Shown here piece after piece: positions 19,895-31,326 of a DNA stretch of 64,000 nt; the first letter of the stretch is position 1, and each line of letters opens with the position of its first letter. The stretch is from Epiperipatus broadwayi (taxonomy: Eukaryota > Onychophora > Udeonychophora > Euonychophora > Peripatidae). A program made the position numbers and the translations under genes. Where the stretch lies: contig JAQFVV010000113.1 in assembly GCA_028023455.1 (NCBI GenBank), positions 1,163,268 through 1,227,267 on the forward strand. Reading direction: 5' to 3'. The notes below the pieces were generated by a model that searched no databases, was not told the origin of the DNA, and saw nothing but the letters and a program-made list of their open reading frames with translations.

Positions 19895-20240
19895 GCTAAT
19901 GTAAAATGGACCGTTGTTGAATGTTGTATTTATACGTTGGACAATTTCCATCATCTAATATGAATATTAAATGTCTTTTGAAAAATTTAACTCTATTCAA
20001 ATATTCCAAATACATTCAACTGTTAGTAATAGCACACAGGTTAGTATATGCTCAAAACATTGTGCATATACTATGCACAATGTTTTGAGCAGTATTATTC
20101 TCCCCACTTCTTCATGTGTTTCTGGTCTACCAGTGACAATACTAGCATAGGAATCGAACCTATACCCTTATATTCTTTGAGTATTGAATTTTAAGATAAT
20201 ACTCTAATCAACTGAGCCATCCTGCCAAAGGCAAAAGTCA
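19895..20240 (-). mobile_element. Inverted PLE/SINE-2 tail at the 5' side of PLE-1
   Basis: This is the reverse complement of the tail at 21,310-21,560. It includes the tRNA-like segment (complement of box B at about 20,153-20,163, box A complement near 20,213-20,224), the CTGGTC region, and the terminal segment that reads on the plus strand CATCTAATATGAATATT near 19,952. It abuts the 5'-truncated PLE frame directly. Inside it, 20,051-20,093 is a perfect 20-bp-arm hairpin around TGCTCAAAACATTGTGCATA. Confidence 0.8.
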
Positions 20241-20261
20241 ATGAACTGTTAACATTCTGAT

Positions 20262-21172
20262 TAAAATCAACCTACTTTCAGTATAACACAGAATTCCAAC
20301 AAAATCAAGGAATGGCTATGGTCTCACCATTGTCACCCCTGATTAGCAATATTTACATGGAACAACTTGAAATGACAATCATAACTCCATATGGACCTAA
20401 AGTTTGGCTTTGCTATGTAGATGATACATTTATTGTAAGGCCACATGGTAAAGCACTATTACAAAATTTCTGGAAACACATCAATAACATATCCCCTTCA
20501 ATTAAATTCACAATAGAATCAGAACAAGAACAAACTCTGGCATTCCTAGATGTTCTTGTGATAAGACTCTTTCATGGCAAAATTAAAACTAGTTTTCTGA
20601 AAATGCACACATACAGGAAAATACAGCCTATATATCCAGTCACACCACCAAACACAAAACATGGTATACTATTACTATGGAACAAAGCAAAAGAAGTTTG
20701 TTCAGAAACCAGTGAGTTGGAAAAAGAAAAGATCTATATAGAACAAACTCTTATGAAAAATGGTTACCCATCAGCTGTTATTAAGAAAAACTTAGACAAT
20801 GAAAAGAACTATCAAAAGAAAAACAATTATTGATACTGTAGTGTATCCATACATACCAAAAATAGCAGATAAATTTTAAAAAATCTGCAATCTGTATGAG
20901 ATTAGAACAGCTTTCCAGAGTCATACCACACTATGAGGAATTCTAACATCTACAAAAGCCTAAACTTAAAATGTTGGAAAAAATGCATCTATAGAATACC
21001 ATGTGAATGTGGAAGAATATACATTGGTCAGATCAGTCATCTTATAAAAAAGTTCTTGCAAGAACACAAACTGATGTTGAGAAGAGAGAAAACAGATGTG
21101 TGTACCAATGAACATATGTTCAACTGGGAAAATACAAAAAATAGAGAAAATTTAAAGAAGCTGCTCATATGA
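20262..21172 (+). pseudogene. PLE-1: Penelope-like reverse transcriptase and GIY-YIG endonuclease, truncated
   Basis: The first frame (20,262-20,833) starts inside the RT (YFQYNTEF) and shows MVSPLSPLISNIYMEQLE and CYVDDTFI, the PLE versions of RT motifs 4 and 5, with the catalytic YVDD. The usual G of GSPLSP is V. The frame stops at 20,833. A second frame (20,933-21,172) holds the C-terminal endonuclease, CIYRIPCECGRIYIGQ, the GIY-YIG hallmark with its CxC, then EHKLMLRR. Downstream coding is broken. Known PLEs use RT plus GIY-YIG for target-primed insertion. The 5' half is missing and replaced by the inverted tail at 19,895-20,240. Confidence 0.88.
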
Positions 21173-21309
21173 CAATAGCAAACAGTCCCATAAGCCAACC
21201 TAGTGTGATGACGTATAATGTATGAAAACTACAAATCAATTTTGCTCTTAGAAAAAAGTGTAAAAATCAGGAGGAACCTCATATTTAAGTATATGAAATT
21301 TCTACTGAC

Positions 21310-21560
21310 TGTTGCCTTTGGCAGGATAGCTCAGGAGGTTAGAGCATTAACCTTAAAATTCAATTCTCAAAGAATCTAAGAGTCCAGGTTCGATTCCCAT
21401 GCTAATACTGTCACTGGTCATGGGGAGAATAATATCTCTTGAAATGTTGTGCTTATAATAATCTGTGTGTTATTACTAACAGTTGAGTGTATTTGGAATA
21501 TTTAAATAAAGTTAAATTTTTCTAAAGATATTCAATACTCATATTAGATGATGGAAATGA
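21310..21560 (+). mobile_element. PLE-1 3' tail with tRNA-like Pol III boxes (SINE-2)
   Basis: It begins GGCAGGATAGCTCAGGAGG (box A TAGCTCAGGAGG) and contains a canonical box B, GGTTCGATTCC, at about 21,388-21,398, so the 5' part is a tRNA-derived unit. Then come TGTCACTGGTCA, a degenerate CTCTTGAAATGTTGTGC, the stretch TTATTACTAACAGTTGA and AATAAAG near 21,505. The same order follows PLE-2 (58,030-58,600), so the tRNA-like unit belongs to the PLE 3' end and is not a chance neighbour. Solo copies occur at 14.6 kb and 40.4-41.3 kb. The CTGAAGA half of the ribozyme-like motif is missing in this copy. Confidence 0.82.
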
Positions 21561-21869
21561 ACATATAAATACAAGAAAAGTATGAGTTCTCAACAATCTG
21601 CAAACTCTTATTAGAATATGTAAATTTATATTTAATTTAATTATTTTTATTAGAATACAATATATAGCAATTAATTTTATACTTATTTTTATGTTTATAT
21701 TGTTTAGTTTTCCAGCTAAAATGTTGTTTTGAATACTGATTTTAGTCTTGACACTAAACATGGAATATATTATCTCCAAATACATATGTAATAATATAAA
21801 TAATGAACTATTGATATAATGAATGACATTTTAAAACAAATCAATTTAGATTTTTGGTTGTTATTGTAA

Positions 21870-22480
21870 TAGAAATAGCAGCATCGGCAATGACAGCCAG
21901 AACAGTAGTGGTGATGAGGGTGGCAGTGGTGGGAGTAATGATGGCAGTGGCAGTAATAGTAGAGTAGTAGTAGTAGTAGTAGCTGTAGTAGTAGTGATGG
22001 GGGTAGTAATGGTAGTAGTTTAAGTAGTAGTAGATGAACTAATATGGTATTAGTGGAGGTAGTGGTAGTCATGATAGTAATGGTAGTAATAATAGTAGTG
22101 GTTGTTATGATGGTGTTAGTGGTAGGAGTAATAGAAGGGGAAGGGTATGAAAAGTAGAAATAAAAATATAAGTAGCGGTAGTAGTGGTAGAAGAAGTGGC
22201 AGTAGTGGTAGTACTAGTGGTGGTAGTGGTGGTGCTTGGGGTGGTAGTGGTGGTATTGCTGGTAGGTGGTAGTGATGGAAGTGGTGGTAACAATTATAGC
22301 AGTGGTATCAGTAGGGGTAGGAGGAATAAGAGGTGAGGGGTAAGAGTAGCAGAGTAGTAGTCATACTCATAATAGTTGTAGAAGCATCAGCTACAGTAGC
22401 AGTAGTAGCAGAAGCAGAAATAGTAACAGCAGCTGTATCAGCTGTAGCTGTAACAGCAGTGGCAGTAGCAAAAGTAATAG
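21870..22480. repeat. Long imperfect trinucleotide-rich tract (AGT/GGT/GCA)
   Basis: About 600 bp of imperfect triplet repetition with strong purine/pyrimidine asymmetry on the plus strand (purine plus T). Open frames on both strands here (poly-Ser/Thr, Ala/Val-rich) reflect triplet periodicity, not a gene. It is older and more diverged than the 4.3-kb and 11.5-kb triplets. Confidence 0.8.
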
Positions 22481-22589
22481 CCATAGTATTTATCTCTAAC
22501 CTCTCTTCTTTTCTTCACACCAGCAAATTTCATTTATTTCACCTATCCTATATCTAGTCCTTTTTATATAGTTTTTTTTTACAATATCT

Positions 22590-24700
22590 TCAGATTCAAT
22601 TTAAAACATTAAGTGTCCAAATATTATTATCTCTTCTAGAAACAAGTCCAATCAAGTTCCATTTTAGACTCCTTTTTAATTTCCAATCTTTTCCATTCAT
22701 ATTTCATGGAATAGTTTGAAGTATCAGTATTGATCTTTTGTGAAGAATCCAATTCACTGAACCATATGTAGAAACTAATAAACACATAAATCCTAATCAA
22801 ATAAAAAGGCATTATTCATCATAAAATTAAGTTCCTTATAATAATCACATTTTATGCAAGTATATTCTTTTATTAATTTCATTCATCATGTTTTCATATG
22901 CATAATAATCCGATAAATATATTTGTAGTTCTTCTAATTCATGATTATCAATATTTATTTCTAAAAAAAATCCACTTTTGTATGATAACTCTTGCAACAT
23001 TTCCCAATGTTCTGAAGCATTATTTGCAAAAAGCAATCACACCATCTTAAAAATCTAAACACTGTAAAAAAGCTCCATTTACTTTTAATTCTTAATTTTG
23101 ATCTTTGATTCACAAAATTATTCTTGTAAAAGTGTTGTAAAAAGTTTTGGAGATGTAGAATTATCCTATTATACACCCTTCTCAATGATAATCTTCTTAA
23201 TAGCATCATTATTATACTACATTTTCAACATACACCAGTGAATCTATTATTTTAATTGTGTTAATCCTGGCTTAGTGCTTTCAGGGCATATTTGTTTCCA
23301 TATTCAGTATCATATAATCTAATCTCTACTGTTGGATTTTGACAAATATTCTTTCTATAATGTGATGATATCCTGGGTTTGTTTCTTTTTTTTTTCATAT
23401 GTCATAGCATCCGCCAGGAGGCGAACCCGCAACAACCGTCTGCAACCAACTCCTTGCTTGCAAGGTGGCTGCACTGACTTCTCGGCTAACAACGCTTCTT
23501 GAAGATCAAAAACTTTAATCCCTGTGAAAACGCCTATAAAATCAAATGCCTTTTCAAAGTTTATAATTCCAAAGCATATATTCATTGATTCTTTCTACTC
23601 TCAATATTTAGATATGATCCATTATGCTAAAACAATTAATCCAATTTGTTCTTTTAGATGGTTAGAATAAAGTTCATTATACACAAGTTGTATTTATTGC
23701 ATAAAAATGATGACTGATATGTCTGTAATTCCTAATATTTTCTTCATCTTTCTTAAATATTAATATTATTAATGCAGTTTTTCAACCATCTTATGTCTTT
23801 ATCACTTACACCCTTTTTAGTATGTAAGCTTTGCTAATAATTTTCTATTTCTTTGCCAGCTTCTTAAGTAACAATAATTCCATTATCTTCCTGCACCTTA
23901 TTTCCTTCTTCATACATTTAACTGCATATCTCAACCCTTCATTTAAATTATTTGGCAATTCAGATGTAGTAATTATAGAAGATATATTCCTTTATAGAAT
24001 TCTTTCATACATTGCGCCATGCCATATACATTTTTTAATAATAGTCTACCTTTTGTTCTTATTGCTAAAACTGCTATTCTTCCAATATCAAAATGTCATA
24101 AATTTTGAAACTTTTTTTTATGCTTTTTTTGTGCTTCCACAATTATGTTTTATTGTCATTATTAATTCTTTGCATATATCATTTAATAAACTGTAGATAT
24201 TTAAAACGTCTTAATAAATCATTTTAAAAATCTTCTTTCTCGTTTTCTTTATACATTGTCTTATCTCAGTAGAAAGTTTATTGATTAAATTTCTGTCTTT
24301 TTTTGTACCAGTAATTATTCTTACCTAAATAGAATATCATTTATCTTCTTATTGATTTCAGTCAAGCCTCAACTATCTTTAAAGGCATTATTAGTTTAAA
24401 ATACTTTACAATTTCTAATTTAAATTTAATGGAGGTTTTCTAAAGATTAGGAACAGTTGTCATCTCTCTAGATTTGTATTAACATTATCTTACAGATCAC
24501 TAATTGATTATGACTTTCTGTATTGACTCTATGAAAACATTACATATATATTCCTCAAAATATAAATCAATTCTACTGTGTTTTTATTTGAATTCTTCCA
24601 TATCTATTTCCATTTAGCACTTTCTTTTTCTTTGAACGCCACAAATCTGAATCATATCTCATTTCTAATATCATAACAAAAGTTGCCCACAATATTTTCA
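22590..24700 (-). mobile_element. Highly decayed RTE-like LINE relic
   Basis: On the minus strand the reverse-transcriptase signature NFEKAFDFI appears at about 23,530-23,580. The plus strand at 22,620-22,700 matches the complement of the RTE C-terminal region found at 44,045-44,115 (ATCTCTTCTAG and following). The frame is destroyed by stops and interrupted by SINE-1 copy 5. It is placed head-to-head with the plus-strand relic at 24,750-28,110. The 5' limit is uncertain. Confidence 0.5.
23384..23502 (-). mobile_element. SINE-1 copy 5, nested in a LINE relic
   Basis: Reversed: T tract, CATATGTCATAGCATCCGCC (3' end complement), box B complement GGCGAACCCGC and box A complement near 23,480. 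It shares the extra internal hairpin with copy 1. Confidence 0.78.
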
Positions 24701-24749
24701 TCTTTTAATATTTTACAATTTGACCATTAAAGTCTTTTATAGTTGTAAT

Positions 24750-27700
24750 GAATTGGATTTCAGAGCATGTTGCCCATGCTACCGAGGGCATTACCAGATT
24801 GCAGATAAGGGAATCATCTTAAGAAATGAAGACTAACTGTGAATAAGCGAAGAATATCAAATAAGTAGTCACTGCCAATGAACAGCAATCATTATTAGAA
24901 AGTGGAGAAGAAAACATTGGCATATTTTTTTTATAAAATGCCACAACAGTGAATGGGTAGTGGTGAGTGTTGATAGCTATTAAGGAAGAGGGATGCTGGG
25001 TCAGCATTCTTCCAAGTTGGTGGAAAATCACTAAAAATGCCTACACTGATGAGAAAAGCAGTAGAAGAATAATCATTTTTATGGGATATGGCTATTGAAT
25101 TATGTCTCTAATTAGGACATTTCTGGTATAGGCACTGATGGAAAACCATATTGCCTTATTATTTTATGAGTATGAACATAAGATTGATTAAAATTGGTAC
25201 TGAGATCTTATCTAAGAAAGGCTTTGGTGTCTTATCTGGCAGGTGCTGACATGAGATTATTCAGGTCATAAACCTTTTAAAATTATCATACATTGAAAGA
25301 AAATACATTGAGAATTGGTGCTTGGAGAATAAGGTTATTGAAAAGTGCTGGGAAATAGAAAAAAGGAAATGAAAAATACTGATATTATGAAATTAAGTGA
25401 AGTGAGGTGGAAGAACTGTGTAGAAGTAAATAGTAGGGATGTTTTATTCTGGTGGTTATAAAGAAGTGAATAGAGTTGGTATTACTATAAAAAAATTGGA
25501 ATAAGATGGCAAAAGCAGATTGTGTTTGGGAATGAACTTATGGTGATGTGGATGTCTACATGTCCTAAGGATTTGGTATTTTTACACATATATATAAAAC
25601 TTCTAGCAAAGTTTGATGTAGAAGTAGATGGGCAGCATGGGAAAAAATGGAGCAAACAGTAGAATGAAAGAGTTGTTTATTTCTCTTGGATGATTGGAAT
25701 GTTAAGTAGTGAAAGAAATGAAAAATAGTTGGGAATTATTAAAAAAAGTAATGAACGATATAGTGGGTTTGTAGAATTTTATAAAAAATAATTTTGTGAT
25801 TACAAGTATTAGGTTTTGAAATTATTAAAACAGGCAAAACTCTCCATACAGTAGTGCCACTCAGTGCCAACCAGAGTAATCAATGGATGCCAGAAGGCTT
25901 GTGCATAAAATCTTGCACAAGCCTTCTGGCATCCATTGATTACTCTGGTTGTCACTGAGTGGCACTACTGTATGGAGAGTTTTGCCTGTTTTAATAACAG
26001 TAATGTGCTAGCATAAGAAATGGTGATCATGTGATGTTTAGTGGTTTTAAAATTATCTAAGAAGATTGTATAAATTGAAAACTGAGGTGATAAAATAGAT
26101 GGCTGAGTTAAAATTTAATTTTAAACAAATGTAATAAACATCTAAGATTAAATAGGAAATATTAAAATTGTCAAAAAATTGTGATAGAAACTATTCCATT
26201 AAATAAAACTAAATCAACTTAGATAAGGAGGTATAAAATTAAAGTATGGAGACTATGGACGAATTTCAATAGCAAAAAAGGTTAAAGATTATATAGAAAA
26301 TTAACAATGAACTAAGGAAAACCACAGAAAGGACAAACAAAGAGCATATAGGAAATTTAATAATTAACTAAAGAAAAAATAGATTTAGCAAAAGAAAAAT
26401 CATTGGAATAAGAATGTAAAGAGTTAGAAGGGCATCAATAGGTAAAAAAAACTATGATTTGGTATTTGATAGAATTAAAAATATCACGTGGAAAAAACGA
26501 AATGGTAAGCAAATGAAATAAATGATAAGAATGGAAAAAGATTAATCCAAAGGGGAAAATATATTGAATAGATGGGAGAAATATCTTCAAAATATGTTTA
26601 GAAAAAAAAAATGATACAATTAATTATAAATGTGAAAGTAAAAAAGATAGTGATGAATAAGGTATTGAACAAAAGAAATAATTAAAGAAATTAAAGAAAT
26701 GAAAACGGTAAAGTTGTTGATTTTGATACAATATGTATAGAAATTCTGGGGTAAAATGAGAAAAACTACTATAAAGGCTCTTGTTGGATTGTGCAATATG
26801 ATTTATAATCAAAGAGTTTAGTTTAAATATATTTTGAGAATTGTAATGATTCCAATTACTAAAAAGAAGAAATCTGTAGATGTGAAAAATAAAAGACAAA
26901 AATATTATTAACAATTATATCTCAAAAAGTTTACAAAAAGGTAGAATATTATATTGATGAAGAGAAAGTTTGCTTTTCAGAAGAGGGGATATCAGAGATA
27001 CTATTGGTGTTGTTAGATTAATTGCAAAGAGATATGTTGAAAAAGATAATGGAATTAGCATGTGTTTTGTGAATTTGGAAATAACTTTTGAAAATAATAT
27101 GGAATGAATTTATGACTGTCTCAAAAAAATAAAAAAGTATTTTGGAAAGAAAATTGATTTGAAAAATATATACATACTGATCAAAGAATAAGAATCAGAT
27201 TGGAGAATAGTTAGCCAGGAAAAGTGAATATAGAAAGAGAAATTAGATAAGAATGCTGCATGCCTCTGGCTTTTTAATGTTTAGTTAGAAGATATGTTAA
27301 ATAAATATTTAGACTGTGAAAAAGCTAATATTTGAGATAGAATGATAAAATGTTTGAGATTTGTAGCTAATATGGCTATTGTGCTAGAAAAGAATTTTCA
27401 AAATGTAATGAATAAAATTGGAGGAAGAATTTATAAAATATAAGACAAAGATTAATGTTGACAATATCAAGTATTTATGAGTAGGAAGAAATCAAAAAAG
27501 AAAATATTCATAATAATATAGTTCAGTAGGTGAATGGATTTAGATATTTCAATAATTGGTTGCGTGAGGATGGAAGAAATGAAGATGAAGTTAAAAAAGA
27601 ATAGCATTGGCAAAGAGGACATTTATTAAAAGATAAAAAATATTTTGTGGACATTTGAAAGGAGAATTAAAGAAAAGAATAATTAAGTACTATATGTGGA

Positions 27701-28110
27701 GTGTAATATTTTATGGTTGTAAAACATGGACAATGAATAATGAGTAGGAGTAAATTGGACGTCTTTGATTAGTTGGATGATATAAAGTGACAAATGAGGT
27801 AGTTTTGGAAAATGTAAATGAAAAAAAAATAATTGAGATTATTAGCCATAGTCTAAACAGTAAGAATTGCTTAATGAAGGGTTTTGGGAAGGAAGTAATG
27901 AATGGGAACAAGAAGAAAGGATGGAAAATGACATTGGTGCATTATATAAGAGATAGGAAGAGATGTATGGAATTGGAGATCTGGACAATGAATGGAATAA
28001 AATGAAGATTGGATGAAATAGCTGTGTGACTGCTTTCTAAACCTATTCATAGAGCACTGGTAAACTTGATTGATGACTATTTTAAAATGTTATTTCATCT
28101 GACCAAAATC
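24750..28110 (+). mobile_element. Near full-length but decayed RTE-like LINE relic
   Basis: Conceptual translation across many stops gives, in order: an APE start LRIGAWRIRLL (about 25,308) with LSEVRWKNC near 25,395; an RT segment FRRGDIRDTIGVVRLI and KRYVEKDNG (about 26,980-27,060) that fits the GFRKG.GTRDAIG pattern; an FVNLEITF box; QECCMPLAF (about 27,250) for the GC.LSP box; KRIALAKRTFIK (about 27,595); and SVIFYGCKTWTM (about 27,705). This is the RTE-type pattern but a different family from RTE-1. It is interrupted by the palindromic element at 25,826-26,044. The short open frame 27,787-28,005 is its C-terminal residue. Confidence 0.75.
25826..26044. mobile_element. Palindromic element P1, copy 1
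   Basis: Arms of about 79 bp (25,827-25,905 and 25,914-25,993) are nearly perfect reverse complements around an 8-bp loop, followed by a unique 50-bp end finishing GTGATGTTTAGTGG. The flanks ttttgaaattat (25,814-25,825) and ttttaaaattat (26,045-26,056) are a 12-bp duplication with one mismatch. The same ends occur at 58,947-59,202. Confidence 0.85.
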
Positions 28111-28654
28111 ATTTTGTAGATCCATTTAAAATCTTCTACTTCTATACCATAATGAATACTTACTATAGCAAATACCTAAATTATGTTAAATTGAATAACT
28201 AATCTTACCACTCTGATTAACATACCATTAATGTAAACAATGTTATTTTTCTACTCACTATTTTATAATGTATTCCTCTCTTCTTGTGTCATTAATATTT
28301 GTGTCTTAGTGTCAATGTGCACACCTACTTTTTAAATATTGTTCTTCACTTTTTTCTAACTTTACAAAATCTAAGTATTTCATTTAATATATATATTATA
28401 AACTATAATTTTAAACAGCATTAAACTGTTGCACATGTGCTTTAGATTTTTAAATATAAAATGAATGAATACTAACACTTCAACAACCACATGATAAAGT
28501 CTTTGGAAAAGATAGAATAGCCATATATCTTTTCGAACCCAAACGCTTTTGTATGGGCGAATCTTAAGTGTTTAAAAGTGAAAGTGTGAAGGTATTAAAT
28601 AATCACTTTAAATTACTTTTACATGCTTGAATGAATGATATATATATATATTAT
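28110..28654. other. AT-rich spacer
   Basis: No supported feature between the LINE relic and the first U1 repeat. A (TA)n run is at about 28,640-28,652. Confidence 0.55.
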
Positions 28655-30650
28655 AATGGGCACACATGCCGTCACATTATATTTTTATAAATAAAATTAA
28701 AAATTGAAATAAAAGTTTGCAAATAAAATTTTGTTTTAAAAATTGAAAATTAATTAATCTTAAACTCGTATATATATAAAAGCGCACAGATGAAAAATTA
28801 TTAAGAGAAAACTTTATTAAAAAAAGAAAAAGTTTTAAGACTAATTTTCAACAAAAACTTAAAGATTTAAAGATAAAAATATATCCTTAAGAATGTACAA
28901 ATTTAATTAATTCTATTGTATAAAGTGGAAATGATTATTTTAATTAGTCCAAGTGAACTAGCCTTTGGGCATCTCAAAATGTATAAGTAAAGGTCAGATA
29001 GGAGAGAAAAAACAATAAAAACTAATAGCCAATAAAAGAAATCCCTCAGGAGATGGACCTCAATGAAAGGATCATCAACATTATGATATAATGTCCACTT
29101 GATCCGAAAGTTTAATATAAAAAGAAAAGTTTGGAACTAAAAAGAAAAATGTGATAGAGAGAGGTGTGATATGTGTTAAGTCGGAGAGTTGAAGGAGAAG
29201 GGATTGAAAAACACACTTTCAATTCCTTCAGTTGTTCTAAAAAAATTAATCATCATTTTTCCATATTGTGGACTATAGGACATCTGGGCCCAGCAATAAA
29301 ATACCAGCTACAATAAAGGACCAATGGCTAACTGCATACCGATCTCCTCAGGACTTCGTGGGAATTAACACCTTTCAAATTACAAGCAATTAGAAGCTAC
29401 GGATTTTTTTTAAAAGAGTAAGAACTATATAACTAATGAACATTTTCAAAACAATAAGAACTTTAATACTAAAACCTTTTCAGTATTTAATAGGAATAGA
29501 ATCCTATCTGACCAACGTAAATTATTATTAATAATTAATTTTATTTGATGTATTTATTTTAAATCATTTCCATTAAGTTTTTTTTTTGTTTTTTTTTAAG
29601 TTTTTATTATGATTTTTTTTGTTTGTTTGTTAAACTAAACTTAGTAAATGTTAAATTTAAGTTGGGCATGAATGGCTGCATAGATTTGTAAAGTTATATT
29701 AGTTTAATTGAGGGAGGGTTAATCTTAGGTTATTTGTTTCATAGTTAAATTGGGTTAATCGATTGGATATATTGGTGTAATTAGTAAATGTAGTATGAAG
29801 ATCTGCTACATGCAGGATCACATTATACGCCACACTTGGGTGAAATAAGCCTATTTCTTATTGACCATCGGAGACAGATGGTATTCCCTGCTCTGTGGAT
29901 CACCCCTTTTGCCTATGGAATGGGATCGTAAGTCGGCAAAAAGGACCACAATCCCTTCCTATGGAGTTTTTTTTTGTTCTTCTCACCAGACAGATGTAAC
30001 ATTCCTGTACTGGATGAGAGACAATTTCTTCTCTATAACCATGCTGTTCAGATGTGCATTCCTGACAGTATGGTATTGTGCTGTCATATTCATGCTGCAT
30101 TGAATACATCGATATATCAGATAGATTGGCGTTGGTTTGACTGCGAACTTTTGGCCTAAGGTTAAATAAGGGATAGAATATTTTCTTTTCAAATGCAATC
30201 TATGTAGTCTATCCATACTCGACACTCTAATAAAATATTAAATTCATCTGTGTGAACTTCTAAAATAAAAAGTTAAATTGTAAATTAAAATCTAAAGTAA
30301 AGTTATAATGTTTTATAAAAAAAATTAAAGTAAACATACTAAAATAATAATTCTAAATTTATATGTGTTTAATAAATGTTTGTGTGTGTTATTACTGGCA
30401 GTGGCTTCTCTTATTTTTTTAATATTGAAAATATTTTTGAATAAGAATTTATATTTTATAAATCTCTGTGTCTCTCTGAGCTAGTGGCATGGGCTGCTGG
30501 TCGGAAAAAATAATATATGTAAAATTAGATCTTATCAGTGCATATCTGCCTACTATATAAATTTTCCAGGTTCAGATAGCCTGGAGGCACCCTGTATGGC
30601 AGATATGGTAAGACTCTATTTCCAATTACTCCCTAACCATTGTAATTGGC
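28655..30650. repeat. Unidentified 2-kb repeat U1, copy 1
   Basis: Almost its whole length matches 31,327-33,785 at an offset of about 2.68 kb (for example GGACCTCAATGAAAGGATCA at 29,053 and 31,738). The 3' end around CAGATATGGTAAGAC also matches, reversed, at 58,735-58,925, so U1 is interspersed and not only a local duplication. It has a frame of about 80 codons at 29,861-30,103 that is retained, slightly altered, in copy 2, but no recognised domain. The end of the unit (TGTGTGTGTTATTACTGGCAG) recalls the PLE tail, so U1 may be PLE-derived. Confidence 0.8.
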
Positions 30651-31326
30651 ACCCAACATGGGGCTGATACACTTTAACCATGAGTACCCTGAGTAAATTT
30701 TTTTTAATGAAATATTTTATCTACTGTATATTTTCAATCTTATAAAAGCACTTCCATGCAGAAATAGCACATATATTAAACAAAAGAAAGAAAATATATT
30801 AATAATTTTAAATTGTAATTTTTTTTTTTAAAAAAAAAAGTCAAAAGGTTGCAATTAGTATAATTTATATATATGCTTGAATGTGTATAGGTGCACACAG
30901 CCCAGTAAGTTTATGATTGTAAATGTAATACCTTATTATGAGTGTCCTTTGGGAATTTACTTCAGTGTAACTATTTAACCATTTCAATTAGTCATAAATA
31001 AGTTGGTGGTATATATAATTGTGCTGCAAATATACATGTATAAACCCATTATCTCTTAAAATGTATTTACTTCAATGCAACCTTCCTAAATAAATAATTT
31101 GCTTGTCATACCATGTGTTTAAAAATGAAATGTAGAGAAAAGGGAATTCTTGGGGGGAGGAGGCATAAATGTAGATGGTTCATAGGAAAACGATAGTCAA
31201 TATTTTTTTTATATATATAGTCTTTCTGTAAATTTACTAACCAAATGTCTTTAATTGTGTACCATAATTACTAACCCTAAGTAAAATATTTTTTTTATTC
31301 ATTTTTTAAAGCAAGTTTACTGATAT
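30651..31326. other. Spacer between U1 copies
   Basis: AT-rich, with a T/A homopolymer run near 30,818-30,840. No gene signal. Confidence 0.55.

Noticed and set aside
23831-24196. 121-codon plus-strand hydrophobic frame as a membrane protein
   Set aside because: T-rich DNA gives Phe/Leu/Ile-rich frames by composition; it lies antisense in a LINE relic.
29861-30225. Several overlapping 60-80-codon frames as genes
   Set aside because: They occupy both strands of the U1 repeat, have no recognised domain and differ in length between copies.
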